DNA from: Candidatus Eiseniibacteriota bacterium
GTDB taxonomy: Bacteria > Orphanbacterota > Orphanbacteria > Orphanbacterales > Orphanbacteraceae
Direction: 5' to 3'
Assembly: GCA_024276995.1 (NCBI GenBank)
Contig: JAJRWB010000014.1
Location: 141,249 to 205,248 of the forward strand
Length of the DNA: 64,000 bases
The notes under the pieces were generated by a model. It had not been told where the DNA came from. It saw only the letters and a list, made by a program, of their open reading frames with translations, and did not search any database. Both the position numbers and the translations under genes were made by a program. Of this stretch, positions 9,672-18,209 are shown piece by piece (the first letter of the stretch is position 1; each line of letters begins with the position of its first letter).

Positions 9672-10429
9672 TCTCGGTGACACTCCGCGACACGGCCCGC
9701 CGGTTCTACGCCCCTCCCGAAAGTCTCGCCCTTCCCATCTTCCGTTTTCCTCCCGATGAGGAACGCCACATCTTCCAGGTCCTCCGTCTCGTCCCCGGCA
9801 CCGAGGTGATCGCCGTCGACGGAGCGGGAAACGCGGCTCGTGTCGTTCTCGAGGAGGGGGGACGCGGTTGCGCGCGGGTGATCGAACGTCTCGCTCCCGA
9901 AAGGGTCGCGCCGTTCCATCTCACCGTGGCGAGTGCGCTTCTGCGGGGACGCTCTCTCGACGACGTGGTGGAGCGATGCACGGAACTGGGGGCGCTCGCG
10001 TTCCAGCCGTTCGTGTCGGAACGGACGGTGGTCGCGCCCACCGCCGGAGCGAGTTTGAAACGCCGCGGTCGATACGGCAGACTCGCGCTTTCCGCCATGA
10101 AAGTCGCCGGTTCCGCCCTTTGTCCCGAGATCCTGCCGGTGGCGACATGGGGCGATCTTCTTCTCCGCATCCCCCGGTTCGACGCCGCGCTGATCTGCGA
10201 CGGCTCCGCGCCGCGCCCGCTCCGCCCGGTCGCCCGGGCGGAGCGAGTCCTTCTGGTGATCGGGCCGGAAGGGGGATGGGCCGCCGGGGAACTCGAGGCC
10301 GCGGTTGAATCGGGGGCGGTGGCGGTGAACCTCGGCGCGCGAAACCTGCGCGCCGCGACGGCCGCCGCCGCCGCGACGGCGATCGTTCTATCGGGGGGGC
10401 GCGAAGAGGATCTGAAGGGACTCCGTTGA
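9668..10429 (+). CDS. rsmE: 16S rRNA m3U1498 methyltransferase RsmE
   Basis: SPOUT-class SAM methyltransferase that modifies U1498 in helix 44 of 16S rRNA. 253 aa. The N-terminal PUA-like domain has [19 protein letters not shown]. The knotted SPOUT core has [17 protein letters not shown], and the C-terminal loop is [16 protein letters not shown] where many homologues have LG..ILRtETA. GTG start overlapping the dnaJ stop by 4 bases. The family gene order dnaJ-prmA-rsmE is kept except that prmA is absent. The stop codon lies inside the -35 box of the next promoter. Confidence 0.92.
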   Translation: MISVTLRDTARRFYAPPESLALPIFRFPPDEERHIFQVLRLVPGTEVIAVDGAGNAARVVLEEGGRGCARVIERLAPERVAPFHLTVASALLRGRSLDDVVERCTELGALAFQPFVSERTVVAPTAGASLKRRGRYGRLALSAMKVAGSALCPEILPVATWGDLLLRIPRFDAALICDGSAPRPLRPVARAERVLLVIGPEGGWAAGELEAAVESGAVAVNLGARNLRAATAAAAATAIVLSGGREEDLKGLR

Positions 10430-10437
10430 CAACGGAG
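10421..10437 (+). repeat. Perfect inverted repeat over the -35 box and rsmE stop
   Basis: CTCCGTT-GAC-AACGGAG is a 7-bp perfect inverted repeat with a 3-nt centre. It contains both the rsmE stop codon (10427-10429) and the -35 hexamer TTGACA (10426-10431). It could be the stem of a U-less terminator of the upstream operon, an operator for the downstream promoter, or both. Similar arrangements recur in this window (see findings). Confidence 0.55.
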
Positions 10438-10454
10438 CGAAACTTGTCTATATT
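10426..10454 (+). promoter_or_regulatory. Sigma-70-type promoter upstream of the RNA candidate and mutS2
   Basis: TTGACA at 10426-10431, a 17-nt spacer, and TATATT at 10449-10454. This is a near-consensus housekeeping promoter and locally AT-rich against the GC-rich background. Predicted transcription start is near 10461. It would drive the structured RNA candidate and, by read-through, mutS2-dnaG-rpoD. Confidence 0.8.
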
Positions 10455-10460
10455 ATCGTA

Positions 10461-10640
10461 AGATATATGGGCATCGTAAAATGGGGTTAATTGGTCCGAA
10501 AACCCCGTTGTCCGGTTGTAAAGTGTGACCACAGACAGAGGCGTTCAGCTTGCGCTGCGCCTGATAATTCCGTTCTCGGCACCGCCACACCACGGACCTG
10601 CTCATGATGCAATGAGACCCCCGCCGACGGCGGGGTTCCA
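10461..10640 (+). ncRNA. Candidate structured RNA (6S-like RNA or mutS2 leader)
   Basis: A 207-nt non-coding stretch separates the promoter start point from mutS2. It holds several perfect pairings. A local hairpin pairs GGGGTT (10483) with AACCCC (10501). The loop element GGTCCG (10493) is an exact complement of CGGACC (10593). GTGTG (10523) pairs with CACAC (10586). An apical hairpin pairs AGGCG..CAGC with GCTG-CGCCT around a TTGC loop (10539-10562). The ends can close as GGGGT with ACCCC (10617). A length near 180 nt and closure by long-range pairs resemble 6S RNA, but I cannot match a conserved 6S sequence motif. A switch-like leader is the alternative, because GGGGT has two competing partners, one within the terminator stem. 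Confidence 0.5.
10619..10637 (+). terminator. Hairpin at the 3' end of the RNA candidate
   Basis: CCCCGCC-GAC-GGCGGGG gives a 7-bp all-GC stem with a triloop. It is followed only by TTCCACCTCCTT, a poor U-tract, so termination would be partial. This would allow read-through into mutS2, whose ATG is 31 bases downstream. Confidence 0.45.
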
Positions 10641-10667
10641 CCTCCTTGTCCGGGGACGGGAACACGA

Positions 10668-13028
10668 ATGAATCAGCATACTCTTGACCTGCTCGCTTTT
10701 CCGCGTGTGATCGATCTTTTGCGGGCGAAATGCGTCACGTCGCCCGGAAGAACTCTCGCGTCACGGCTCGTCCCCTTCCGTTCGGAGGAACGTGTACGCG
10801 CCCTCCAGGAGCGCCTCGCGGAGATGCTCTCGGTGATCGAGCTTCGGGGAGAACCGCCGGTCGACCCTCTCGATGATCTCACCCCTCTCCTCGCGCGTTC
10901 CGCCGTCGACGGGGCCGCCCTCGAGCCGTCCGAACTCCTTGCCCTTTCGCGGTCGGCGCGGTTGGCGGACGATCTTCGCCGTTTCGCCGCCGACGACGAA
11001 ACGCGGTGGCCCAGTTTCCATGCGCTCGCCGCGGGGCTCGACCCGCTCGTCGACTTTCAGATGAGCGTGGCGCGCGCCATCGATACCGAGGGAGAGATCG
11101 TCGATTCGGCGAGCGGCGAACTCGCGGCGATCCGGTCGGAGATCGGAGCGACGCGGTCGGAGGTGAGGAGGATCCTCGACGGGTATCTCCAGTCGAACGA
11201 GGTGAAACGTTCGCTTCAAGAGTCGATCATCACACTGAGAAACGGCCGTTATGTCCTCCCGGTGAAGGGTGGCGACCGGAGGGCGGTGGAGGGGATCGTC
11301 CACGACCATTCCGGTTCGGGGGCGACCCTTTTCGTGGAGCCGATCGAAACGGTGGCGAAAAACAACGCGCTGACGAAACTCCGGAGGGAAGAGGCCCGCG
11401 AGATCCGGAGAATCCTCCGCGGCCTGACGAAGAAGGTCGCTTCCGCGGCGGGAGCGTTCGGCCGGAATCTCGAGATCATCGGCGAGATCGATTTTCTCCG
11501 CGCCAAGGCGCGCCTCGCGGCCGAATGGGGGTGCTCCCTCCCCGCAGTCCGCGAGACGGCACCGTTGCGGATCGAAAGGGGGAGACATCCCCTCCTTGAA
11601 ATCTCTCTCCACCGCGGAGGACGTGCGGGGGAATTGGTACCCCTCGACATCCACATGCCCGACGATTGCCGGTCGATCGTCCTCACCGGCCCGAACACGG
11701 GCGGAAAGACGGTGGCCCTCAAGACGGTCGGTCTCTTCGCGCTCATGGCGCAGAGCGGTCTCGCTCTCCCGGCCGAGGAGGGGACGTCGCTCCCCCTCTT
11801 CCGATCGATCCACGCCGTGATCGGGGACGACCAGTCGATCGAGGAGAACCTCTCCAGTTTCTCCGCCCACTTGAGCCAGGTGGTCGATCTGCTACGCTCC
11901 TCCGACGAACGGACCCTCGTGCTGATCGACGAGATCGGCGCGGGCACCGATCCGGCCGAAGGTTCCGCCCTGGCGATGGCTCTTCTAGAGGAGATTCACC
12001 GGCGCCGCGCCACGTCGCTCGTCACGACCCATCTCGGTTCGCTCAAAGTGTTCGTCCACAACACCCCCGGAATGGTGAACGCTTCGATGGCGTTCGATAC
12101 CGATCGGATGCGCCCGACGTATCGTCTGGAGATCGGCCTTCCCGGCACGAGCCATGCCCTCGAGATCGCCCGGCGTCTCGGCGTCGACGACGAGGTGATC
12201 AGCCGGGCGAGGGAGAATCTCGGGTCGTCGGAACTCGAATTGGCGTCCCTTCTCCACGACCTGAAAGAGAGGAGCCGGCATCTCGAAAGACTCATCGCCT
12301 CGACGACGGAAGAGAAGGCGATGCTCGATGCGCTCGAGCGAAAGGTCCGCGAGAGGGAGGAGGCGGTCCGGCGGGACGAGCGTTTATGGAAGCGGAAAGC
12401 CCTCGAGGAGGCGAAGCGTTACCTCGACGAATCGAGAAGTCTCGTGGAGCGGCAGGTGAGGGAGATCCGAAGATACGGCGGGCGCCGACAGAGTGTTCGT
12501 GAGGCGCGGGCGGCGATCGAGAAGGAGCGAGCTCGCCTCGCCGGTGGTATCGAAGAACTCCGGGCGGTGTCGAATACCGAGTGCTCCGACGATGACCTCG
12601 CCAAGGGAAGATTCGTCCGTATCCGGAGTCTCAACCGGGTCGGAAGGATCACGGGCCGCTCGAACCGGGGAGATCGGTTCCTGATCGAGTCGGGCGGCGT
12701 CCGCCTCGAAGCGGCGAGGAACGATCTCGTCCCCGCCGACGAGCCCCGTCCGAAAAGGGCGAAGAACGTGCTCGTCGGCGCTCCTTTGCGGGATGCGAAG
12801 CTCGAACTCGATCTCAGGGGGATGACCGCCCAGGAGGCCTCCGCCGCGGCGGACCGGTTCATCGACGATGCGGTCCTCGCGGGCGTCGGGTCGGTGCGCA
12901 TTATCCACGGCATCGGCACCGGCGTGCTGAGGAAGACGATTCAGGAGCTTCTCGCGGCCGATCCCCGCGTCGGGTCGACGAAACTCGCGAAGGACGGCGG
13001 TTCGAGCGTGGTGGAGATGGGCGAATGA
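10668..13028 (+). CDS. mutS2: MutS2-family ATPase with Smr domain
   Basis: MutS paralogue that lacks the mismatch-recognition domain. The family acts on branched DNA and, in Bacillus, on collided ribosomes. 786 aa. Core and lever helices occupy about residues 1-330. Walker A is TGPNTGGKTVALKT near residue 343, Walker B is LVLIDEIGAGTDPAEG, and VTTHLGSLK is present. A coiled coil runs from about 515 to 625. The C-terminal Smr nuclease domain starts at ELDLRGMTAQEA and has RIIHGIGTGVLRK, where the usual motif is HGKGTGxLR. First protein gene of the mutS2-dnaG-rpoD run. Confidence 0.95.
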   Translation: MNQHTLDLLAFPRVIDLLRAKCVTSPGRTLASRLVPFRSEERVRALQERLAEMLSVIELRGEPPVDPLDDLTPLLARSAVDGAALEPSELLALSRSARLADDLRRFAADDETRWPSFHALAAGLDPLVDFQMSVARAIDTEGEIVDSASGELAAIRSEIGATRSEVRRILDGYLQSNEVKRSLQESIITLRNGRYVLPVKGGDRRAVEGIVHDHSGSGATLFVEPIETVAKNNALTKLRREEAREIRRILRGLTKKVASAAGAFGRNLEIIGEIDFLRAKARLAAEWGCSLPAVRETAPLRIERGRHPLLEISLHRGGRAGELVPLDIHMPDDCRSIVLTGPNTGGKTVALKTVGLFALMAQSGLALPAEEGTSLPLFRSIHAVIGDDQSIEENLSSFSAHLSQVVDLLRSSDERTLVLIDEIGAGTDPAEGSALAMALLEEIHRRRATSLVTTHLGSLKVFVHNTPGMVNASMAFDTDRMRPTYRLEIGLPGTSHALEIARRLGVDDEVISRARENLGSSELELASLLHDLKERSRHLERLIASTTEEKAMLDALERKVREREEAVRRDERLWKRKALEEAKRYLDESRSLVERQVREIRRYGGRRQSVREARAAIEKERARLAGGIEELRAVSNTECSDDDLAKGRFVRIRSLNRVGRITGRSNRGDRFLIESGGVRLEAARNDLVPADEPRPKRAKNVLVGAPLRDAKLELDLRGMTAQEASAAADRFIDDAVLAGVGSVRIIHGIGTGVLRKTIQELLAADPRVGSTKLAKDGGSSVVEMGE

Positions 13029-14824
13029 GGAACCGGCAAAGCGACGACGCCGTCGAGAGGGTGCGCGACGCGAACGATATCGTCTCGGTGGTCGGCGGCT
13101 ACGTGCGCCTGAGGAAGGCGGGGCGCAATTACAAGGGGCTCTGTCCCTTCCACAAGGAGAAGACCCCTTCTTTCATCGTCACCCCCGAGCGCCAGACATT
13201 TCACTGTTTCGGCTGCGGCAAGGGGGGAGATGTTTTCCGGTTCGTCATGGAGATGGACGGCGTCCAGTTTCCCGAAGCGCTTCGTTCGCTCGCCGCGCGC
13301 GGGGGGGTCGCGCTCGAAAGCACTTGGAAGAGGAAGGACGCCGGCGAAAGAGAGCGCCGGCTCAAGGTGCTCGATTTCGCCTGCCGGCTCTTCGAGAAGC
13401 AGCTCCGCTCGAAACGGGGCGCCGCCGCCGCCGAGTACGTCGAGCGGCGCGGCTTTCGCGACGAAACGGTCGCGCTCTTCCGGATCGGTTATGCGCCAGA
13501 TTCGTGGCGGTTTCTCCGTGACGCGGCGGCGCGCAAGGGGATCGCCGACGCCGACCTGATCGATACGGGGCTGATCATCCCGAAGGAGGGAGGCTCTCCG
13601 TACGACCGCTTCCGCGACCGGCTGATCTTCCCCATCGGCGACCCATCGGGGAGGATCATCGGCTTCGGCGGCCGGGTGATGGGCGACGGGGAACCGAAGT
13701 ATCTCAATTCCCCTGAGACGCCCCTCTTTCGCAAGGGCGAAGCGCTCTATGGGATCGACCGCTCGCGGGGCGAGATCCACCGCGCCGGATACGTTCTTCT
13801 CGTCGAAGGGTACACCGACGTGATCGCCCTGTACCAGGACGGGATCCGCAACGTGGTCGCCCCCCTTGGAACGGCACTCACGCCGGGGCAGGGGCGGATG
13901 CTTTCGCATTATACCGACCGGGTGGTGCTCCTCTTCGACGGCGACGAGGCGGGGGTGAAGGCGGCCGTCCGTTCGCTCGCCACTCTCGCCGCGGAGGGAC
14001 TCGCCGCCGACGTGGCGCTCCTACCGCCCGGATCCGACCCCGACCAGTATCTTCGCGAGGAAGGGCGCTCCGCCATGGAGGAGTTGATCGCTTCGGCGTC
14101 GAGCTTCGTCTCGTTCCTCCTCCATCATCCCTTCCCCGGTGGGAGGGAAGAAGCGGTTCGGACCGTCATCGGCGTTCTCGCCGCAGTGGACGACGAGATC
14201 CGCCTCGGCCTTCTTGTTCGCGAAACGAACCGGATGACCGGACTGCGGGAGGAGGTTCTCCTGCGCAGGATCCGCGCGGAACGTGCCGGAGCCAAGGAGG
14301 AAGACCGCCCGGCACTCAGACGATCGCCCGGCCTCTCCGGCCGACTGATCGATGCCCAAAGAGGGATCGCCTTCCTCGGCCTCGAGCACCCCGATCTTCT
14401 CCCGGTGATCCGGCGCGTGATCCGTCCGGAGAAAGTGGACGACATACCGGCCCGGAAGTTGCTGAAGGCGCTTTACGAATGTGATGACTCGGGTGCGAGA
14501 CCGACACCCTCCCTCCTGACCCTCTCGGGAGTGGACCGGGAGTTTTCCCGTCTGCGTGTGGAAACGGAAGATGTGGACGACCCCCTCGCCATCTTGCACG
14601 ACTATATTCTTTGTGTGCGGGAGGAAGAGATCGAAAGAAGAAGCAGGAAGATCCAGGCGGAAATCAGGGACGCCGAGGAGCGAAACGATGAAGCCGCCTG
14701 TTCCCGGTTGCTGGTGCAGCGATCGGAGCTTGCCGCGCTGAGGCGCAACCTCGCGCACGCGACGAAAGGCGATTCCACGGGGGCGGAGGCCGCCGCGGGG
14801 GAAAGGAGTGACTCGCCGCGATGA
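13025..14824 (+). CDS. dnaG: DNA primase
   Basis: Synthesises RNA primers for replication. 599 aa. The N-terminal CHC2 zinc finger is visible as [13 protein letters not shown] and [13 protein letters not shown]. The TOPRIM catalytic domain has [13 protein letters not shown] near residue 258 and the acidic motif [11 protein letters not shown] near 302-312. The C-terminal part corresponds to the DnaB-interacting region and is not strongly conserved. It overlaps mutS2 by 4 bases (ATGA) and rpoD by 4 bases, giving a macromolecular-synthesis arrangement in which primase and the main sigma factor are cotranslated. Confidence 0.96.
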   Translation: MRNRQSDDAVERVRDANDIVSVVGGYVRLRKAGRNYKGLCPFHKEKTPSFIVTPERQTFHCFGCGKGGDVFRFVMEMDGVQFPEALRSLAARGGVALESTWKRKDAGERERRLKVLDFACRLFEKQLRSKRGAAAAEYVERRGFRDETVALFRIGYAPDSWRFLRDAAARKGIADADLIDTGLIIPKEGGSPYDRFRDRLIFPIGDPSGRIIGFGGRVMGDGEPKYLNSPETPLFRKGEALYGIDRSRGEIHRAGYVLLVEGYTDVIALYQDGIRNVVAPLGTALTPGQGRMLSHYTDRVVLLFDGDEAGVKAAVRSLATLAAEGLAADVALLPPGSDPDQYLREEGRSAMEELIASASSFVSFLLHHPFPGGREEAVRTVIGVLAAVDDEIRLGLLVRETNRMTGLREEVLLRRIRAERAGAKEEDRPALRRSPGLSGRLIDAQRGIAFLGLEHPDLLPVIRRVIRPEKVDDIPARKLLKALYECDDSGARPTPSLLTLSGVDREFSRLRVETEDVDDPLAILHDYILCVREEEIERRSRKIQAEIRDAEERNDEAACSRLLVQRSELAALRRNLAHATKGDSTGAEAAAGERSDSPR

Positions 14825-16572
14825 AGACGAAGAAGAAGAGTGCCCGGGCGAACCTTGCCAAACTGAAGGAAATGGCGAAGCGCCAGGGATACGTTACACA
14901 CGACCAGGTGAACGAGTACCTCGACGACGACGCTTCCCTCGAGGAGATGGACGATCTTTACGCCTCTTTCGGCGAAATGAAGATCGACGTGGTGGACACG
15001 GTGGAAGAGGGGGTTCGCCGGCGCGCTCTTCAGATGGCCGCGAAGCAGAAGAGCCGGGAATCGTCGTCCCCGGCGCAGGCGACGGTCCGCTATGACGACC
15101 CGGTGCGCATGTATCTCAGGGAGATGGGACGCGTGCCTCTGCTCGACAGGCAAGGGGAGGTCGACATCGCCCGGCGGATCGAGGAAGGACAGCTCCTCGT
15201 CGTCCGCACCGCGCTCCAGTGCTCCGTTTCGTATCGCGAACTCCGCGCCCTTCTCGAAAGGCTCGACGATCCGAAATTTCGTCTCGAGGATCATGTGCAC
15301 GTCGATTCGATCGAGTGGGGACCCCAGATGGCGGGGAAGAAGGAGCGGCAAAAGGTCGTGCGTATCCTTCAGAAAGCACTCCGGTTGAACGACAAGATCG
15401 AAGCGATCGAGGACAAGCGGTGGGGGATCCAGCCGCGGGAGAAGAAGAAATCCGCCGCATGGGCCGACGCGATGAAGAAGCGGAGCGCCGAATTCGCGAA
15501 GATCCAATTCCAGCCGCGTCTCAGGGCGCGGCTCGTCCGGAAGCTCAGGCGCCTGGCGGCGAAGATCCGCGAGGCGGAGATGGAGATCCACACGTGCTGC
15601 GTCGAGACCGGCATGGACGATCCGAAGGAGATCTTCGCCGTCGCGCGGAAGGCGAACCGGAGCAAGCGGGGCGCCACCGAGGGGACGAAGAAATACGCAC
15701 TGCCCGCCGAGACGTTCATCGCCCATGCGAAGACGATCCGCGACGCCCAGCGGAGGGTGAAGCGCTTGGAAACCGATTCGAGAATCACCAAGAACACGCT
15801 TTTCGAAGTGATCGCCCGCATCGAGGAGGGGGAGAGGATCACCGCCGTGGCGAAGCGCGAAATGATCGAGGCGAACGTTCGCCTCGTGATTTCGATCGCG
15901 AAGCGTTACACGAACCGGGGCCTGGAGTTTTTGGACTTGATCCAGGAAGGCAACAGTGGTCTAATGAGGGCCGTCGATAAATTCGATTATCGGAAGGGGT
16001 ACAAGTTCAGTACCTACGCGACCTGGTGGATCCGGCAGGCGATCACCCGGGCGATCGCCGACCAGGCGCGGACGATCCGCGTTCCCGTGCATATGATCGA
16101 GGCGATCAACAAGGTGATCCGGACGTCCCGCCGGCTCGTCCAGGAGTACGGCAGGGAGCCCCTTCCGGAAGAGATCGCCAAGAAGCTCGATCTCCCCGTC
16201 GACAAGATCAAGTCGGTGCTGAAGGCGGCGCAAGAGCCGATCTCTCTCGACCGGCCGATCGGCGAGGACGAGGACTCCAATCTCGGCGATTTCATCGAGG
16301 ATACGAAGGTCATCTCGCCCGCCCACTCCGCGGCGTTCGTCATGCTGCAGGAGCAGATGGGAAGCGTGCTCAGCACGCTCACCAAGCGGGAGGAGAAAGT
16401 GATACGGCTCCGGTTCGGTCTCGGCGACGGTTGTCCGAGGACGCTCGAAGAGGTGGGAAGCATCTTCAACGTCACCCGGGAAAGGGTCCGGCAGATCGAA
16501 GCGAAGGCGCTCCGGAAACTGAGACACCCGAGCCGGAGTCGAAAACTGAAGGGCTACGTGGAGATTCCGTAA
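14821..16572 (+). CDS. rpoD: RNA polymerase primary sigma factor (sigma-70)
   Basis: Main promoter-recognition subunit, 583 aa. Region 1.1 is an acidic helical domain (residues 1-60). Region 1.2 is [21 protein letters not shown] long basic non-conserved region lies at about 120-330. Region 2 has [20 protein letters not shown] and [20 protein letters not shown], which bind the -10 box and core. Region 3 is [15 protein letters not shown]. Region 4 has the helix-turn-helix [20 protein letters not shown] for -35 contact. The intact regions 2.4 and 4.2 fit the TTGACA/TATAAT-like promoters seen in the window. A tRNA gene begins 2 bases after the stop. Confidence 0.97.
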   Translation: MKTKKKSARANLAKLKEMAKRQGYVTHDQVNEYLDDDASLEEMDDLYASFGEMKIDVVDTVEEGVRRRALQMAAKQKSRESSSPAQATVRYDDPVRMYLREMGRVPLLDRQGEVDIARRIEEGQLLVVRTALQCSVSYRELRALLERLDDPKFRLEDHVHVDSIEWGPQMAGKKERQKVVRILQKALRLNDKIEAIEDKRWGIQPREKKKSAAWADAMKKRSAEFAKIQFQPRLRARLVRKLRRLAAKIREAEMEIHTCCVETGMDDPKEIFAVARKANRSKRGATEGTKKYALPAETFIAHAKTIRDAQRRVKRLETDSRITKNTLFEVIARIEEGERITAVAKREMIEANVRLVISIAKRYTNRGLEFLDLIQEGNSGLMRAVDKFDYRKGYKFSTYATWWIRQAITRAIADQARTIRVPVHMIEAINKVIRTSRRLVQEYGREPLPEEIAKKLDLPVDKIKSVLKAAQEPISLDRPIGEDEDSNLGDFIEDTKVISPAHSAAFVMLQEQMGSVLSTLTKREEKVIRLRFGLGDGCPRTLEEVGSIFNVTRERVRQIEAKALRKLRHPSRSRKLKGYVEIP

Positions 16573-16574
16573 GC

Positions 16575-16648
16575 GGGCCCATAGCTCAGTTGGTTAGAGC
16601 GACTGACTCATAATCAGCCGGTCCCAGGTTCGAGTCCTGGTGGGCCCA
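16575..16648 (+). tRNA. tRNA with CAT anticodon (Ile2 with lysidine, or elongator Met)
   Basis: 74-nt cloverleaf without encoded CCA. The acceptor is GGGCCCA/TGGGCCC and the anticodon stem CTGA[C]/[A]TCAG encloses CTCATAA, so the anticodon is CAT. The T arm is CCAGG-TTCGAGT-CCTGG. Acceptor pairs C4-G69 and C5-G68 are those used by TilS to recognise tRNA-Ile2 in E. coli, and initiator features (three G-C pairs in the anticodon stem, mismatched 1-72) are absent. I lean to tRNA-Ile(CAU), but elongator Met cannot be excluded from one gene. Confidence 0.93.
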
Positions 16649-16682
16649 AAACCGGGAGCGGGGAGGTTTCGAAACGATGGCC

Positions 16683-16759
16683 GGGCGATTAGCTCAGCGG
16701 TTTAGAGCGTCCGCCTCACACGCGGAAGGTCACTGGTTCAAATCCAGTATCGCCCACCA
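16683..16759 (+). tRNA. tRNA-Val (anticodon CAC), CCA encoded
   Basis: 77-nt cloverleaf. The acceptor is GGGCGAT/ATCGCCC with discriminator A and encoded CCA. The D arm is AGCTC...GAGC. The anticodon stem TCCGC/GCGGA closes the loop CTCACAC, giving anticodon CAC, which reads GTG. The T arm is ACTGG-TTCAAAT-CCAGT. It lies 34 bases after the CAT tRNA and before a U-rich terminator, so the two tRNAs probably end the rpoD transcript. Confidence 0.95.
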
Positions 16760-16816
16760 ATACGCGGCGACATCGCGCGGTGTGACGCCGATACGCGTCG
16801 CGGGCGCCGGCTCTGC

Positions 16817-16846
16817 ACCCTCCGGAATCCTCCGGAGGGTTTTTTT
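16817..16846 (+). terminator. Rho-independent terminator after the tRNA pair
   Basis: ACCCTCCGG-AATCCT-CCGGAGGGT forms a 9-bp stem, followed by a T-run (16840-16846). It is the clearest intrinsic terminator in the window and closes the mutS2-dnaG-rpoD-tRNA region. Confidence 0.9.
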
Positions 16847-16876
16847 GTACCCTTAATGGAGGAGATGGGACCGGGA

Positions 16877-17581
16877 ATGAAGGAACAGATCGAAAAACTC
16901 CTCACGCTCCAGGGGCTCGACCTGAGGATCGCCGACCTCGAGGGGATGCTCGAATCGCTCCCCGGAGAAGTCGAGGCGGCCGCCGGGGAGCGGCTCGCGC
17001 TGGAGAGGGAACTCGCGGCGAAGAGGGCCGATATCGAAGCGGAAACTTTGAAGCGGCGGAGGCTGGAAGGCGATCTCGAGGGGAACTCGGAAGAAATCGC
17101 GAAGTTCAGCGTGCAGCTGAACGAGGTGAAGACGAACGAGCAGTACAACGCGCTACTCAAGGAGATTGACGACCGAAAGAAGAAGAATTCCGCCATCGAG
17201 GAGGAGATTCTCCTCGGCATGGACCGCGGCGAGAAGCTCGAGAAGGAGTGCGATGCCCTTTCCGTCGACGTGAAGCGGGCGGCTGAGAAAGAGAAAGAAG
17301 AGCGATCACGGGTGGAAAAGGAGTTGGAGGAGGTTTGGAAGGATCTGGTGAAGGCGAAGGAGGAGCGGTCGGTGGCGGCGGCGGCGCTCGAACCGAAAAC
17401 GCTCTCCCGCTACGAACAGATTCACGGGAGATCCCGAACGCAGGCGGTCGCCAGGATCGACCGGGAAGCGTGCGAAGTCTGTTATCGCCGGATCCCCGCC
17501 CAGCGAATCATCGAGGTGAAGCGGATGAAGGCGCTCGTCAGCTGCGAAGGTTGCGGCAGAATCTTAGTGTGGACCGGATGA
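16877..17581 (+). CDS. Coiled-coil protein with C4-type zinc ribbon (DUF164/zf-RING_7 family)
   Basis: About 234 aa. Residues 1-175 are a long charged coiled coil in which the family motif NEVKTNEQYNALLKEI occurs near residue 75. The C-terminus is a zinc ribbon: CEVCYRRIPAQ and SCEGCGRIL supply four cysteines. The family is widespread; proposed roles include nucleic-acid or membrane-linked scaffolding and none is settled. Starts at 16856, 16865 and 16877 are all ATG. I chose 16877 because it is spaced best from GGAGGAG at 16858 and gives the family-like N-terminus. It overlaps the RNase HI gene by 4 bases. Confidence 0.87.
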   Translation: MKEQIEKLLTLQGLDLRIADLEGMLESLPGEVEAAAGERLALERELAAKRADIEAETLKRRRLEGDLEGNSEEIAKFSVQLNEVKTNEQYNALLKEIDDRKKKNSAIEEEILLGMDRGEKLEKECDALSVDVKRAAEKEKEERSRVEKELEEVWKDLVKAKEERSVAAAALEPKTLSRYEQIHGRSRTQAVARIDREACEVCYRRIPAQRIIEVKRMKALVSCEGCGRILVWTG

Positions 17582-18108
17582 GCGACCCCCTTCCCGCCCT
17601 GATCCACGAACTTCTCGAACATCCCCTCTGGGAGGATCTCGCCGGGAAGTATGGCGAAGACGCCGTCCGCCGCCTCCGGCGACTTCTTCGCGCCCGGGGC
17701 ACTCCCGCCGACGATCTGATCCTCTACTGCGACGGCGGGTCGAAGGGAAACCCCGGCCCCGCCGGGGGCGGCGGGGAAATCGTCGACCGCGGCGGTGTGC
17801 AGGTGGCGAGTTTCTCCGTCTACTTCGGCAGGGCGACCAATAACGTGGCGGAGTACAAGGCGCTCATCGAAGGCCTCGATCGCATCTCCGCGCTCGGCTG
17901 CCGCCGCGTGGAGATCCGCCTCGACAGCGAACTGCTCGTGAAGCAGGTGCGGGGGGAGTACAAAGTGAAAAGCCCCCACCTCGCCCCCCTTCATGCCGAG
18001 GTTCTTTCCCGCCTTCGCCCCCTCTCCTGGACGATTCGCCATGTCCCCCGCGAACAGAACAGCGTCGCCGACGCTCTCGCCAACCGGGCGATCGCCGAGG
18101 GACGGTAG
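17578..18108 (+). CDS. rnhA: Ribonuclease HI-type protein with N-terminal extension
   Basis: Hydrolyses the RNA strand of RNA-DNA hybrids. 176 aa. The RNase H fold starts at about residue 47 with LYCDGGSKGNPGPAGGG (first Asp) and continues through NNVAEYKALIEGL (Glu), EIRLDSELLVKQVRGEY (second Asp) and HVPREQNSVADALANRA (last Asp). The DEDD metal-binding set is therefore complete. The first 46 residues form a helical extension (LIHELLEHPLWEDLAGKYGE) that I do not recognise as a hybrid-binding domain. Start ATG overlaps the preceding stop by 4 bases. Confidence 0.9.
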   Translation: MSDPLPALIHELLEHPLWEDLAGKYGEDAVRRLRRLLRARGTPADDLILYCDGGSKGNPGPAGGGGEIVDRGGVQVASFSVYFGRATNNVAEYKALIEGLDRISALGCRRVEIRLDSELLVKQVRGEYKVKSPHLAPLHAEVLSRLRPLSWTIRHVPREQNSVADALANRAIAEGR

Positions 18109-18160
18109 AACCGCCCGGCGGCCGGCCGAAGGAGCGTGATCGGAGAATCAGGAAATCGGT

Positions 18161-18190
18161 TTCCATTCCCGGCGGTGGAATGACTATAAT
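18161..18190 (+). promoter_or_regulatory. Promoter of the RNase P RNA gene
   Basis: A perfect -10 box TATAAT at 18185-18190 is preceded by TGAC, close to an extended -10. The -35 region is weak; TTCCAT at 18161-18166 would give an 18-nt spacer. TTCCA at 18161 and TGGAA at 18176 form a short inverted repeat around the spacer. The predicted start is about 18197, just upstream of the RNA's first stem. Confidence 0.65.
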
Positions 18191-18209
18191 GAGGCGTGAA
18201 AGGGAAATC

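Noticed and set aside
6462-9683. 1073-codon open frame on the minus strand opposite dnaK and dnaJ
   Set aside because: It mirrors the codon structure of dnaK/dnaJ in a GC-rich genome. Its translation is Arg/His/Asp-rich with no known domain, and the + strand genes are unambiguous.
10461-10640. Structured region considered as SRP RNA or tmRNA
   Set aside because: No GGAAGGAAGCAGCC-like SRP tetraloop region and no tRNA-like ends or tag-peptide frame.
10453-10665. 70-codon minus-strand open frame opposite the structured RNA candidate
   Set aside because: No family, no ribosome-binding site, Cys/Arg-rich; the + strand promoter and hairpins explain the region better.
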